DNA of 64,000 nucleotides from Bacillus sp. ISL-18 (GTDB taxonomy: Bacteria > Bacillota > Bacilli > Bacillales > Cytobacillaceae): contig NZ_JAGGQG010000010.1 in assembly GCF_018613415.1 (NCBI RefSeq), forward strand, positions 829,399 through 893,398. Direction: 5' to 3'. Position numbers and translations under genes: made by a program. The notes beneath the pieces were generated by a model. It saw only the letters and a program-made list of their open reading frames with translations, made no database searches and was not told where the DNA came from. The first letter of the stretch is position 1, and every line of letters starts with the position of its first letter. Positions 24,867 through 34,463 of this stretch are shown here, in pieces.

Positions 24867-25945
24867 TTTGTTATCGACCGTGTTACAAACGCAGGTACCG
24901 TTTTTTGCAGGGACCGGTAAGCTAGTCCATTGTAGTAAAAGAAATAACTAATCCATCCCCCTGATTTGATAATCCCTCGTGCCAATTTACGGACATTTTC
25001 CTGTTTGCGAACCTTGGCATCTGATAAATAAATCCCCAACAAACCTCGATTAATGAGTTGATGAAATCTTTTGTGGGGCAGGAATTCCGTATGGCGGTCC
25101 GCTTCGATTACGAAATGCTTTAAGCGTTTAAAAAGAATCTCTTCACTATTATAATAAGCGCAGAAATTTAGGTCTCCGCCAATCAAGTCTTCCTCTTGAT
25201 CAATAAAGTAATCTAAAAGTATATGTAAGCCCTGAATATAAGGAAAGTACCCCTTGCGGATATTTACCGCATCTTCTACTTTAAAATCTTCCCGCATCGC
25301 ATATGAGACTAAACAAAAGATCCCTAAGGTTGAACCAGAGCAGGCCGAGAACTCATACCATTCCATTTCAGGAAGATTGTCTTGGTAACGATTGAACCAT
25401 TTTTTTAAACGAGGTACCCGCTCTTCCTTGACCACATGTTTGTGAATCTGCAAATCACAATAATATTGGCATAGTTCTAGAAGATACTCTTTGATTAAAT
25501 CATAGTTGTCTAACTCCCTTAAAACCGTACGGCATGTTTCAGATAAATCATGTAAATATCCATTGTCATCCTGGTCATCTCGGAGCCGATAATAATTTTT
25601 CTCTTCTGCCTGCAGTACAAGGGCATCTGACATTGACTCATGGAGGGCTGCAAAATCGGCAGGATCCAGCGAGGTACTCCGATCACATAGGTTATCTAAG
25701 TAATCGCTGATCGTTTGATAAGCCACAATAAACTTTACTGCTTTTTGATAGTCTTCCTTGGCACTAAGAGCAAGTATGCCCCCGCCTTCACAATGGAAGG
25801 TTTTTTGGTCAATACTTGCAAGAGCCTGATTTCTTAATTCTTGGTTAGGAATATTTTCAGCCCGGCTTTTCCAATAAGCCAATTCTTGATGGACAGCAGG
25901 AATAATTTTGCGATAGACCCTAGACATAAGGGTGATTGGCATCAT
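24863..25945 (-). CDS. ytpB: Tetraprenyl-beta-curcumene synthase (YtpB, DUF2600)
   Basis: A 360-aa all-helical protein matching YtpB. In B. subtilis that enzyme cyclises tetraprenyl diphosphate to tetraprenyl-beta-curcumene, on the way to the C35 terpenoids of spores (baciterpenols). Acidic stretches such as SDYLDNLCDRSTSLD near residue 110 and YFIDQEEDLIGGDLNFCAYY near 255 are likely metal/diphosphate sites, although the classic DDxxD is absent, as in this family. The downstream position after ytpA, with a 20-nt gap, is the same as in B. subtilis. Confidence 0.87.
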   Translation of the reverse strand: MMPITLMSRVYRKIIPAVHQELAYWKSRAENIPNQELRNQALASIDQKTFHCEGGGILALSAKEDYQKAVKFIVAYQTISDYLDNLCDRSTSLDPADFAALHESMSDALVLQAEEKNYYRLRDDQDDNGYLHDLSETCRTVLRELDNYDLIKEYLLELCQYYCDLQIHKHVVKEERVPRLKKWFNRYQDNLPEMEWYEFSACSGSTLGIFCLVSYAMREDFKVEDAVNIRKGYFPYIQGLHILLDYFIDQEEDLIGGDLNFCAYYNSEEILFKRLKHFVIEADRHTEFLPHKRFHQLINRGLLGIYLSDAKVRKQENVRKLARGIIKSGGWISYFFYYNGLAYRSLQKTVPAFVTRSITK

Positions 25946-25965
25946 GGAAAAAACATCTACCTTTC

Positions 25966-26769
25966 TTAGACAATATAACCAATTGCTTTTAATTGGCTAA
26001 AAACAAAATCTTTCGCGTATTCAAATACCTCTTCCCGCTCCGGTTCATTAAAAATTTCATGGTAGCACTTCGGCCACTCCTTAAACCTTTTCTCCGATAA
26101 CGGTACGTGGTTAAACCACTCCTTTACGGTGGCTTTATTAACAATTTTATCATCCCCGCCCTGCATGACGAGCATAGGGAGATCTTGTGTATCTGCCAAA
26201 TTCTCGAATGCTTCCTTGATCGCCCCAACAAGTTCACGATACCAGCGAATCGAAACTTTTGTCACGTAAAGAGTATCATTCGAATCCGCTTCGCGGACAT
26301 CTTCGTTTCTTGTGGCCATCTGCACCGACAGCCCGGAATTCATCCGAAGCGATGGATAAACTACATTTATGAGATGAGAGAGAGCATTTAAAAATTTAGA
26401 TGGCGCTTGAACCAGTCCCAGACATGGAGAAGAAAGAATCACGCCTGCCACATTCAGTTGTTCTTCTTGCAACAAACGAATCGAAATCAATCCGCCCATA
26501 CTGTGGCCTAATAGAAACACGGGAAGGTTATATCGATAGGCCGCTTGCACCCAGTCCTTTACCTCCGTAATATATTCATCAAAGGAATCGATATGGCCGC
26601 GGCGGGACCTTGTTGTCATCCCTTGCCCCGGAAGGTCGCCCATAATGATATGAAAGCCGGCTAAACGCCACATTTCAATCAGCCAGCCGTATCTGCCATG
26701 GTGCTCCATTGCACCATGCACCATTACAATTACTGCTTTTGCCTCCCCTTCAGCTTCCCATTTCCACAT
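25966..26769 (-). CDS. ytpA: Alpha/beta hydrolase, lysophospholipase-like (YtpA)
   Basis: A 267-aa serine hydrolase. It opens MWKWEAEGEAKAVIVMVHGAMEHHGRYG. The nucleophile elbow is GHSMGG near residue 88, and the Asp and His would be in GGDDKIVN and YHEIFNE near the end. In B. subtilis YtpA is a lysophospholipase needed for bacilysocin. I start at the ATG at 26769-26767 behind a run of five G, discarding a 16-residue extension. It is co-transcribed with ytpB. Substrate assignment is by family. Confidence 0.85.
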   Translation of the reverse strand: MWKWEAEGEAKAVIVMVHGAMEHHGRYGWLIEMWRLAGFHIIMGDLPGQGMTTRSRRGHIDSFDEYITEVKDWVQAAYRYNLPVFLLGHSMGGLISIRLLQEEQLNVAGVILSSPCLGLVQAPSKFLNALSHLINVVYPSLRMNSGLSVQMATRNEDVREADSNDTLYVTKVSIRWYRELVGAIKEAFENLADTQDLPMLVMQGGDDKIVNKATVKEWFNHVPLSEKRFKEWPKCYHEIFNEPEREEVFEYAKDFVFSQLKAIGYIV

Positions 26770-26911
26770 TTTTCGTCCCCCTAGAAAAAGATATGCTTTT
26801 TGTCCAAAACCTTGCAAGTTTAGACTTATTTGTTATACCAGATTTATTTTTTGAAAACCACTTACTATATTCGCTAAAATATACTTATCAATTACAAAGG
26901 AGCGAGCCCAA

Positions 26912-27424
26912 TTGATCTACCCCTTTAAAGATAAATACCCGTTAATTGCTAAAACTGCCTTTATTGCCGATTATGTTACCATCACGGGTGATGTAGAAAT
27001 AGGCGAACAGTCCAGTGTCTGGTTTAATTCCGTGATTCGAGGCGATGTTGCCCCAACGAGAATAGGTAATAAGGTTAATATTCAAGATAATTCTATCTTA
27101 CACCAAAGCCCTAATAACCCGCTAATTTTAGAGGATGAAGTGACGATCGGTCATCAAGTCATTCTTCATAGCTGCATTGTAAGAAAAAGAGCTTTAGTTG
27201 GCATGGGATCCATTATTCTTGATCAAGCAGAGATAGGAGAAGGTGCCTTCATTGGCGCTGGAAGTCTTGTACCGCAAGGAAAAAAAATCCCCCCTAATAC
27301 CTTAGCATTTGGCAGACCCGCAAAAGTTATTAGAGAATTAACGCCGGAAGACAAAAAAGATATGGAACGTATTTATACAGAATATGCCGAGAAAGGCCAA
27401 TATTATAAGTCTTTGCAATCTTAA
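26912..27424 (+). CDS. ytoA: Gamma-carbonic-anhydrase-like hexapeptide-repeat protein (YtoA)
   Basis: A 170-aa left-handed beta-helix protein. Hexapeptide repeats run from about residue 20 to 130 (GDVEIGEQSSVWFNSVIRGD, GNKVNIQDNSILHQ). The zinc-ligand histidines of the gamma-CA fold appear in HQS, GHQVILHSC and the preceding loop. The start is a TTG behind AAAGGAG. Carbonic anhydrase activity is plausible but not certain for the YtoA/YrdA group. It is a single gene that shares a terminator with asnB. Confidence 0.85.
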   Translation: MIYPFKDKYPLIAKTAFIADYVTITGDVEIGEQSSVWFNSVIRGDVAPTRIGNKVNIQDNSILHQSPNNPLILEDEVTIGHQVILHSCIVRKRALVGMGSIILDQAEIGEGAFIGAGSLVPQGKKIPPNTLAFGRPAKVIRELTPEDKKDMERIYTEYAEKGQYYKSLQS

Positions 27425-27432
27425 AGATTAAC

Positions 27433-27467
27433 AAAAGCACCCACATTTTTGCGGGTGCTTTTCTTTT
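27433..27467. terminator. Bidirectional terminator between ytoA and asnB
   Basis: Arms AAAAGCACCC and GGGTGCTTTT form a 10-bp stem followed by TCTTTT on the plus strand and a T4 run on the minus strand. Confidence 0.9.
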
Positions 27468-29370
27468 AATGCTTTACTGATTGTAACTCTTTTTGAAGGG
27501 CATAATCACGTTGAAAAGAATAGACATTTTCCACATATACTTGATGCCATACCATAAACATAAGCACGGTCCAGATCTTCCGGCTGTTGTCCGCTTTGCC
27601 CTGACAGTGATCTTCGAGTAAACCCAACACATATGATTTATTGATTAGATGGTCCATGTTGCTTTCCCGGATAATCTTTTTGGCCCATTCATTCATTTCG
27701 TTTTTCAACCAATGACGAATAGGAACAGGGAATCCTAATTTTTTACGACTTAGAACATGTTCAGGCACTACACCTTCAGCTGCTTTACGTAAAATATATT
27801 TGGTTGTACCATTAGCCGTCTTTAAGCTGGTTGGAATTTTCGAAGCTACCGCAAACACTTCTTTATCTAGGAATGGTACGCGAAGCTCAAGCGAATGAGC
27901 CATTGTTACTCGATCTGCCTTTAGCAGGATATCGCCGCGCATCCAGGTATGGATATCAATATACTGCATTCTGTCGACTGAGTCATACCCTTTGGACTCT
28001 TGATAAAGAGGCTTAGTGACATCGAGATAGTTTAAACCTTCACGGTAAACATTTAATACATCACGTTTTTCCACTTCGGTAAACATCTTCGCATTTCCAA
28101 TGTAGCGTTCTTCCATTGGTGTAACGCCGCGCTCAATAAAGCTTTTGCCTTTCATTCCTTCAGGCATCATCCCGGCAATACCTTTTAATAAAACTTTCCC
28201 GACTCTTGGGATTTTATTAAAGACATCTAGTGACTGTGGCTCCCGATAGATATTGTACCCGCCAAATAATTCATCGGCACCTTCACCCGAAAGAACAACC
28301 GTTACATGTTTACGAGCTTCCCTTGCGACAAAATAAAGAGGAACACAGGCTGGGTCGGCAAGCGGATCATCCATATGCCACATGATTTTTGGAATTTCAT
28401 TCATATACTCTTCAGGTGTAATAATGTAACTGATATTTTCCACACCGAGCTTCTCAGCTGTTTCTTTAGCCACATCAATTTCACTGAAACCATTGTGTTC
28501 AAAGCCAACAGAGAAAGTCTTAATAGCGGGATGAAATTCTTTTGCAATTGAAGCAATAATCGATGAATCAATTCCGCCTGAAAGGAACGAACCTACAGGA
28601 ACGTCACTGCGCATATGCTTTTCGACTGAATCAAATAATACATCGCGAATTTCCTTAATAAAATCAGCTTCTGATTTCTGAACAGGCTGAAAATGAGCCT
28701 TCCAATACTTTTTCATTTCCATTGGAGCGCCAATTTTTTTGGTGAAATAATGTCCTGGCTCTAATTTTTTAATTCCTTCAGATAACGTATCAGGTTCAGG
28801 AACGAATTGATAGGTTAAGTAATGCTGCAACGCATCATAGTTGAGGACATCATTCTCTAAAGCCAGCAAAATGCTTTTTTTCTCAGATGCAAAAAAGGTT
28901 CTTTCGCCATCTTCCATATAAAAGAAAGGTTTAATTCCGAATGGATCACGCGCACCATAAAGGGTTTGTTCCTGCTTATCCCAGATGACGAATGCGAACA
29001 TTCCGCGCAGTTTTTCAACCGCTTTTTCTTTTAAGTGGCTATAAAGGGCAATGATTACTTCTGTATCCGAACTTGTGGCAAAAGACAGTCCTTCTGTCAA
29101 TAACTCTTCACGAAGTTCAACATAGTTATAAATTTCACCATTAAAAATAATCCAATAACGCTCGTTTTCATATGTTAGCGGCTGATGGCCACTTTCGATA
29201 TCAATAATACTCAAACGGCGGAAGCCAAACTGGATATGGTCATCGTAATAAAAACCATCATCATCCGGCCCGCGATGGGTTATTAAATCGTTCATATTTT
29301 TAAATAGCTGTTTTTGTTCTTCACTATAGTTTTGTGTTTTGTCGTGTACACAACCGATAAAACCACACAT
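27466..29370 (-). CDS. asnB: Asparagine synthetase, glutamine-hydrolysing
   Basis: A 634-aa class B synthetase. I start at the ATG at 29370-29368 behind AGGTGAGG, so that Cys2 of MCGFIGCV is the amidotransferase nucleophile. The longer frame would hide it. The N-terminal Ntn domain covers residues 2-190. The synthetase domain has the PP-loop SGGIDSS near residue 265. The enzyme makes Asn from Asp, ATP and Gln. Neighbours ytoA and metK are as in B. subtilis. It ends at a shared terminator. Confidence 0.95.
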   Translation of the reverse strand: MCGFIGCVHDKTQNYSEEQKQLFKNMNDLITHRGPDDDGFYYDDHIQFGFRRLSIIDIESGHQPLTYENERYWIIFNGEIYNYVELREELLTEGLSFATSSDTEVIIALYSHLKEKAVEKLRGMFAFVIWDKQEQTLYGARDPFGIKPFFYMEDGERTFFASEKKSILLALENDVLNYDALQHYLTYQFVPEPDTLSEGIKKLEPGHYFTKKIGAPMEMKKYWKAHFQPVQKSEADFIKEIRDVLFDSVEKHMRSDVPVGSFLSGGIDSSIIASIAKEFHPAIKTFSVGFEHNGFSEIDVAKETAEKLGVENISYIITPEEYMNEIPKIMWHMDDPLADPACVPLYFVAREARKHVTVVLSGEGADELFGGYNIYREPQSLDVFNKIPRVGKVLLKGIAGMMPEGMKGKSFIERGVTPMEERYIGNAKMFTEVEKRDVLNVYREGLNYLDVTKPLYQESKGYDSVDRMQYIDIHTWMRGDILLKADRVTMAHSLELRVPFLDKEVFAVASKIPTSLKTANGTTKYILRKAAEGVVPEHVLSRKKLGFPVPIRHWLKNEMNEWAKKIIRESNMDHLINKSYVLGLLEDHCQGKADNSRKIWTVLMFMVWHQVYVENVYSFQRDYALQKELQSVKH

Positions 29371-29560
29371 TATGTACCTCACCTACTCCAATTTCATATT
29401 AAACGTCTTCTAAAAAACATCTCTCTAATACTACCACTTTTTTTTCAAAATGACACTGTGAACTTATAGGTAAATATCATAACATCATTTTTCACTTCTT
29501 TAGACCTACCTAAACATGTTATTCCAATAATATACATTAACCATACATTAGACGAAAAGT

Positions 29561-29595
29561 AAAAAAGGGAGTTACATATATCATGCAACACCCTT
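29561..29595 (-). terminator. Terminator of metK
   Basis: On the minus strand AAGGGTGTTGCAT and ATGTAACTCCCTT pair with two mismatches around a 5-nt loop, followed by T5-T6. Confidence 0.8.
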
Positions 29596-29600
29596 CTTAT

Positions 29601-30800
29601 TTATAGATTTGCCTGCTGGCGTAACGCTTCTGCTTTGTCTGTGCGCTCCCACGGAAGATCAACATCCGTACGTCCAAAGTGGCCGTAAGCTGCTGTTTTC
29701 TTGTAGATTGGGCGGCGAAGGTCAAGCATTTTAATGATACCAGCTGGACGAAGATCAAAGTTTTGTTCCACCAAGTCCACTAATTGCTCTTCATTGATTT
29801 GGCCTGTACCAAATGTATCAATTGAGATGGAAACCGGTCTTGCGACGCCAATTGCATAGGCAAGCTGAACCTCAACCTTATCTGCTAGTCCTGCCGCCAC
29901 AATATTTTTGGCCACATAGCGCGCAGCATAGGCAGCTGAACGGTCAACCTTTGTAGGATCCTTACCGGAGAATGCCCCGCCGCCATGACGAGCATAGCCG
30001 CCATAGGTATCAACGATGATTTTACGGCCTGTTAACCCTGCATCGCCCTGCGGCCCGCCAATCACGAAACGGCCTGTTGGGTTAATAAAATACTTTGTGT
30101 TTTCATCAATGAGTTCCTTAGGAACAACAGGATTAATGACGTATTCTTTCACGTTTCGCTGAATTTGTTCTAATGTAATTTCTGGGTGGTGCTGTGTAGA
30201 AATGACAATCGTATCAATTCGAACTGGTTTATCATTCTCATCATATTCCACCGTGACTTGTGTTTTTCCATCAGGACGCAGGTATGGAAGAATATCCTCT
30301 TTCCGTACCTCCGTTAATCGGCGTGCAAGTTTATGTGCAAGTGAAATCGGAAGCGGCATAAGCTCTTTGGTCTCATTACAAGCAAAACCAAACATTAACC
30401 CTTGGTCTCCTGCACCGATCGCTTCAATTTGTTCATCTGACATTTGACCTTCACGAGCTTCAAGGGCTTGGTCAACACCCATCGCAATATCAGGAGATTG
30501 TTCATCAATAGAAGTTAAGACCGCACAAGTTTCCGAGTCAAAACCATATTTTGCACGATTATAACCGATACCTTTAATCGTTTCACGGACGATCTTTGGA
30601 ATATCTACATAGGTTGATGTGGTGATTTCTCCTGCTACTAAAACTAATCCTGTCGTTACCGAAGTTTCAGCGGCAACACGAGCATTAGCATCCTTAGCTA
30701 GTATTGCATCTAAAATGGAATCAGAAATTTGGTCACAAATCTTGTCAGGATGACCTTCAGTTACTGATTCAGAAGTAAACAAACGACGTTTTGTTGACAT
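29601..30800 (-). CDS. metK: S-adenosylmethionine synthetase
   Basis: The 399-aa enzyme makes SAM from methionine and ATP. The family signatures [16 protein letters not shown] (near residue 118) and [19 protein letters not shown] (near 268) are intact. The N-terminal [20 protein letters not shown] is also intact. The ATG follows AAGGAGG. A SAM-I riboswitch precedes it, separated by about 250 nt from the start codon, so product feedback on transcription is expected. It supplies SAM for speD and for the methylation cycle that luxS serves. Confidence 0.98.
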   Translation of the reverse strand: MSTKRRLFTSESVTEGHPDKICDQISDSILDAILAKDANARVAAETSVTTGLVLVAGEITTSTYVDIPKIVRETIKGIGYNRAKYGFDSETCAVLTSIDEQSPDIAMGVDQALEAREGQMSDEQIEAIGAGDQGLMFGFACNETKELMPLPISLAHKLARRLTEVRKEDILPYLRPDGKTQVTVEYDENDKPVRIDTIVISTQHHPEITLEQIQRNVKEYVINPVVPKELIDENTKYFINPTGRFVIGGPQGDAGLTGRKIIVDTYGGYARHGGGAFSGKDPTKVDRSAAYAARYVAKNIVAAGLADKVEVQLAYAIGVARPVSISIDTFGTGQINEEQLVDLVEQNFDLRPAGIIKMLDLRRPIYKKTAAYGHFGRTDVDLPWERTDKAEALRQQANL

Positions 30801-31051
30801 CTGAATTCCTCCTTATTATGGAATAAAGTGAGGTTAGCTGTTTGGGTTTTATGTATACCTGCCGTTTAACCTCGATTGATACGGAACTCATTCCCTTAGT
30901 AGTATGAAATAAACATGGGATTATTATTATAGAAATGTAAAAGTGCCTTGGTGCTTGTACTCATACAATATTCTATTTTAAGTATACTCCCCTTGAAGTT
31001 TATACGATGGAATAAAAAGTACAATTATGTAACATAGCACGTAAATACAAC

Positions 31052-31246
31052 AAAAAACCTTTCCATCATTATGAGGAAAGGTTAATAGCAAAAGTTTTGC
31101 GTGCCTTTCACTCTTATCGTTCAAGGTCAAGCCTTGCTTCAGGTTAAGCACCTTTGCCCGAAATACCGAACCCTTGGAGTTCGCTTTATTCGTTTGCAGG
31201 TTGCTGGGTTTCATAGGGCCTGTCCCTCCACCAGCTCGGGATAAGA
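31052..31246 (-). promoter_or_regulatory. SAM-I (S-box) riboswitch of metK
   Basis: Read on the minus strand, the leader begins CTCTTATCCCGAGCTGGTGG, then AGGGACAGGCCCTATGAAAC and CCAGCAACC, the conserved S-box core. AAAGGTGCTTAACCTG and a P1 closing strand follow. A terminator AACCTTTCC/GGAAAGGTT ending in T6 lies at 31083-31050. SAM binding would favour the terminator. A 78-codon frame inside the riboswitch is not a gene. Confidence 0.95.
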
Positions 31247-31266
31247 GAGTATCCGTTCAAGGGTAA

Positions 31267-31296
31267 ATCATAACCTACTACTTCAATCAATGTCAA
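31267..31296 (-). promoter_or_regulatory. Promoter of the metK leader
   Basis: On the minus strand TTGACA (31296-31291) and TATGAT (31272-31267) are 18 bp apart, about 20 nt before the S-box begins. Confidence 0.7.
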
Positions 31297-31441
31297 TTAA
31301 TTTATATCAAGTTTTTCCTAAAAGAGTAAATTGTAACTTTTGCAAATGGATTTTTGCGTTTAATTAAAACACCTAATCCAAGCCATTTGTCCCTCATTCA
31401 AATAAAATTCTTAAATATTCACATAATTTCACTCATTAGTA

Positions 31442-31469
31442 TAGACTATTAAAATAAATGTGTTATACT
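31442..31469 (+). promoter_or_regulatory. pckA promoter with CcpN-like box over the -10
   Basis: TAGACT (31442-31447) and TATACT (31464-31469) are 16 bp apart. The sequence TGTGTTATACT at 31459-31469 fits the published CcpN operator consensus TRTGHYATAYW at all 11 positions and covers the -10. CcpN represses pckA in B. subtilis during growth on glucose. The regulator gene itself is outside the window. Confidence 0.65.
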
Positions 31470-31507
31470 ATTGAACAAATAATCCTAGTAAAGGAAGGTT
31501 TCAGTAA

Positions 31508-33094
31508 ATGAATTCTGTTCATATTCCAACTGAATTAAATCAATTGTTACATGAAGGTAATGTCCAGGTACAGCTATCCGTCCCGCAATTAGTTGAAAAG
31601 GTTTTAGGAAGAAAGGAAGGTACTCTAACCTCTTCCGGAGCTGTCAGTGTTTCCACCGGCAAATATACCGGAAGATCACCACAGGACAAATACATTGTGA
31701 TGGAAGAGTCTACCAAGAACAAAATAGCGTGGGGCTCAACAAATCAGCCTATTTCTGAGGCAGCTTTTACGAATCTTTACCATAAAATACTTGATTACTT
31801 AAAACTTCAAAATGAGATTTTTGTGTTCAAAGGGTTTGCCGGAGCGGACAAAAAATCCCGGCTGCCGATTCAAGTCATTAATGAATACGCCTGGCATAAT
31901 CTATTTGTACAGCAATTATTTATTCGCCCGACAGAAGAAGAGTTGCTGACACACGATGCAGGGTTCACAGTCATTTCTGCTCCGAATTTCAAAGCGGACC
32001 CAGTGATCGATGGAACAAATTCTGAAACCTTTATTATCATCTCTTTTGAACGAAGAATTGTACTAATCGGCGGCACGGAATATGCTGGGGAAATGAAAAA
32101 GTCCATTTTTTCAGTCATGAACTATTTACTGCCTGAAAATAATATTTTCTCGATGCATTGTTCAGCTAACGTTGGCAATGAAGGAGATGTGGCTCTATTC
32201 TTTGGATTATCTGGAACAGGCAAGACTACTCTTTCAGCGGATCCAAATCGCCGCTTAATTGGGGATGATGAACATGGCTGGTCTTCTAATGGAGTTTTTA
32301 ATATTGAAGGCGGCTGTTATGCAAAGTGCATTAATCTTTCTCGTGAAAAAGAACCGCAAATATTTGATGCGATTCGGTTTGGGACGGTTTTGGAAAACGT
32401 GGTCCTCAATAAGGAGTCAAGAATTCCAGATTATGATGATAACACCCTGACAGAAAACACGAGGGCAGCCTATCCAATGGAGGCAATTGACAATATCATT
32501 CAGCCAAGTATTGCTGGTCATCCTAATACGATTGTCTTTTTAACGGCCGATGCCTTTGGCGTATTGCCGCCAATCGCAAAATTAACGAAGGAACAAGCCA
32601 TGTATCACTTTTTGAGTGGTTATACATCTAAGCTTGCAGGGACTGAACGCGGAGTTACATCTCCGGAAGCGACATTCTCGACATGCTTTGGAGCACCATT
32701 CCTTCCACTTCCAGCGACACGCTATGCGGAAATGCTTGGCGAAAAAATTCTAGAGCATAACGTAAATGTCTTTTTAGTGAATACCGGCTGGACAGGTGGA
32801 GAATATGGTATTGGGAATAGAATGAAGCTATCCTACACCAGGGCAATGGTTCAAGCAGCTCTAGAGGGAGAACTTAACCATGTGGAAACCGTAAAAGATA
32901 ACATATTTGGGCTAAATATACCAGTACATGTTGCAGCGGTTCCGGATGAGGTGCTTCAGCCGAATAAAACGTGGGCAGACCCACAGGCCTATCAGAAAAA
33001 AGCAAAGGAACTAGCCGCTAAATTCAGGGAAAACTTCAAAAAGTTTAGCCATGTTCAGACAGAAATTGAGGAAAAAGGTGGACCATTACAATAG
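31508..33094 (+). CDS. pckA: Phosphoenolpyruvate carboxykinase (ATP)
   Basis: A 528-aa ATP-dependent PEP carboxykinase that turns oxaloacetate into PEP at the start of gluconeogenesis. The kinase-1a/P-loop is [16 protein letters not shown] near residue 236, followed by the metal-binding IGDDEHGWS. The oxaloacetate-binding region [13 protein letters not shown] lies near residue 50. The ATG follows AAGGAAGG. The promoter shows a CcpN-type operator, consistent with repression on sugars. It is convergent with ytmB. Confidence 0.97.
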   Translation: MNSVHIPTELNQLLHEGNVQVQLSVPQLVEKVLGRKEGTLTSSGAVSVSTGKYTGRSPQDKYIVMEESTKNKIAWGSTNQPISEAAFTNLYHKILDYLKLQNEIFVFKGFAGADKKSRLPIQVINEYAWHNLFVQQLFIRPTEEELLTHDAGFTVISAPNFKADPVIDGTNSETFIIISFERRIVLIGGTEYAGEMKKSIFSVMNYLLPENNIFSMHCSANVGNEGDVALFFGLSGTGKTTLSADPNRRLIGDDEHGWSSNGVFNIEGGCYAKCINLSREKEPQIFDAIRFGTVLENVVLNKESRIPDYDDNTLTENTRAAYPMEAIDNIIQPSIAGHPNTIVFLTADAFGVLPPIAKLTKEQAMYHFLSGYTSKLAGTERGVTSPEATFSTCFGAPFLPLPATRYAEMLGEKILEHNVNVFLVNTGWTGGEYGIGNRMKLSYTRAMVQAALEGELNHVETVKDNIFGLNIPVHVAAVPDEVLQPNKTWADPQAYQKKAKELAAKFRENFKKFSHVQTEIEEKGGPLQ

Positions 33095-33110
33095 TCTTAT
33101 CATAACAAGG

Positions 33111-33141
33111 AAGCCCATATCTACTCCGATATGGGCTTTCC
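33111..33141. terminator. Terminator after pckA
   Basis: Arms AAGCCCATATC and GATATGGGCTT form an 11-bp stem with a 6-nt loop. It sits between the convergent pckA and ytmB and can serve both. Confidence 0.85.
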
Positions 33142-33161
33142 TGCACTTATATTTAACAAGG

Positions 33162-33404
33162 TTAATTTGTAGAATTTAAGGATACTAATTGATAGGTTAC
33201 GGTTGTGGTATTTCTTTGCCATTCCACTTTTTTTATTAGCCCCGTTCCACTTGAATCACAGTCGATTGTTTTTCTGACTTCAATTGGAATTTCAATAGGG
33301 TAAAGTCTGTATCCTTCTTTCACTAATTCAAAAAGGTTCTCCTCGATCCTATGCTCCCTGCCCTTCGTTACAATCATTGTATTCATTTCAAGAGGCATAC
33401 CCAT
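33162..33404 (-). CDS. ytmB: DUF2584 family protein (YtmB)
   Basis: An 80-aa protein with the opening MGMPLEMNTMIVTKGREHRI and a central YRLYPIEIPIEVRKT, matching YtmB/DUF2584 by length and position. It is mostly beta with no membrane segment. The function is unknown. GGAGGAG precedes the ATG. The gene follows ytmA by 34 nt on the same strand, as in B. subtilis. Confidence 0.8.
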   Translation of the reverse strand: MGMPLEMNTMIVTKGREHRIEENLFELVKEGYRLYPIEIPIEVRKTIDCDSSGTGLIKKVEWQRNTTTVTYQLVSLNSTN

Positions 33405-33438
33405 ACATATCCGCTCCTCCGTTTATATTACCTTTATT

Positions 33439-34233
33439 TTAACATCTTTTAGCTTGATTTTTCATCCACTTTGATAAATCATGGACTACTTTTCTGTTTA
33501 CTGCCGGAGGAAAGTAGTGAGTAAACTCATCAAAGTACCAGCAGTCTACTTGTTTATCTAGTGATCTCAGCCTTCTCTCCAGCCGGTGAGCGTGCTCAAC
33601 TGACACATTTTGATCCTGAACACCATGAATAATCAGGATTGGGGCTTCTATATTTTCAAGCTCATAAAGCGCTGTTCTTTCTTTATACCGTTCCGGATAC
33701 TTTTCAGGTGTACCTCCAATAACTCTTTTCATCATTCTCCGTAAATCTTTTCGTTCCTTATACGTAAGGGTCATATCACTTACACCTCCCCAGGTAACGA
33801 TAGAAGCTGCTTCTGGAAAGAGAATACCTGTCCATAATGCCATAACACCCCCGCGGGAAAAGCCAAAGATATGGATATCCTGAACCCTTGGAAGTGATTT
33901 CAATACCTGAAAGGCAGCATAGGCATCCTCTCTGTCTTCTCCTGCAAAATCCTCATTTCCTTCTCCCCCTTGATTGCCGCGGTAAAAAGGGGCAAAAACG
34001 ATAAACCCTTCAGAGGCAAACTGAGCGATCCGGGCGGGTCTGACTTTTCCAACATTTTTAATCCCTCCCCTTAAATAAAGAAAACCGTCCAGGTTTCCTT
34101 CTTGTAAAGGAACAGCAAGCATCCCCTTCACTTTTAATCCATTTGAGAGATACGTAATCACTTTTAATTCTACATTTGGATTAGGAGAAGGAAAACGAAT
34201 CATTTCGATGATCCTTCCATTATTTTTGTCCAT
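33439..34233 (-). CDS. ytmA: Alpha/beta hydrolase, prolyl-oligopeptidase-like (YtmA)
   Basis: A 264-aa serine hydrolase. The nucleophile elbow is GFSRGG near residue 124, and the other triad members are probably the Asp in HGVQDQNVS and the His in EFTHYFPP. The GFSRGG elbow and the DREDAYAAFQVLKSLP helix before it are typical of the S9/peptidase-like esterases. The substrate is unknown. The ATG follows AAGGATGG. The upstream region contains a short MITE-like element, so its promoter must lie in or close to that element. Confidence 0.8.
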   Translation of the reverse strand: MDKNNGRIIEMIRFPSPNPNVELKVITYLSNGLKVKGMLAVPLQEGNLDGFLYLRGGIKNVGKVRPARIAQFASEGFIVFAPFYRGNQGGEGNEDFAGEDREDAYAAFQVLKSLPRVQDIHIFGFSRGGVMALWTGILFPEAASIVTWGGVSDMTLTYKERKDLRRMMKRVIGGTPEKYPERYKERTALYELENIEAPILIIHGVQDQNVSVEHAHRLERRLRSLDKQVDCWYFDEFTHYFPPAVNRKVVHDLSKWMKNQAKRC

Positions 34234-34256
34234 TTGTCGTCCATCCTTATATATTT

Positions 34257-34353
34257 GGTTGTGTTAAAAGTTATAGTTGAATTTTATCACGTTGATTTCC
34301 GCGGCAAGCGAAGCCGCCTGGAGCGGAAATCAACAACCAAGATTAACACACCC
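34257..34353. mobile_element. Short MITE-like palindromic element (97 bp)
   Basis: The ends GGTTGTGTTAA and TTAACACACCC are inverted with one mismatch. Inside, GTTGATTTCCGC and GGAAATCAAC form a second inverted pair, with AGCGAAGCCGCCTGGAGCGG between them. The same inner sequence and ends occur in the 247-bp element at 46642. No coding capacity. The flanks ATATATTT and ACATTTTT agree at 6 of 8 positions, a possible decayed target duplication. It sits in the divergent ytmA-ytlA intergenic region. Confidence 0.7.
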
Positions 34354-34463
34354 ACATTTTTAAAATTTATTGTCACTGGGCATTCACACATTTTTTCGCC
34401 CTACATACGATATCTTAGGCAATTAGCCCAGATTTATGAAAAGGGTATTAAAGGAGGTTCAAT

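Noticed and set aside
30978..31214. 78-codon minus-strand gene
   Set aside because: It lies wholly in the metK SAM riboswitch leader and its codons are the conserved aptamer sequence.
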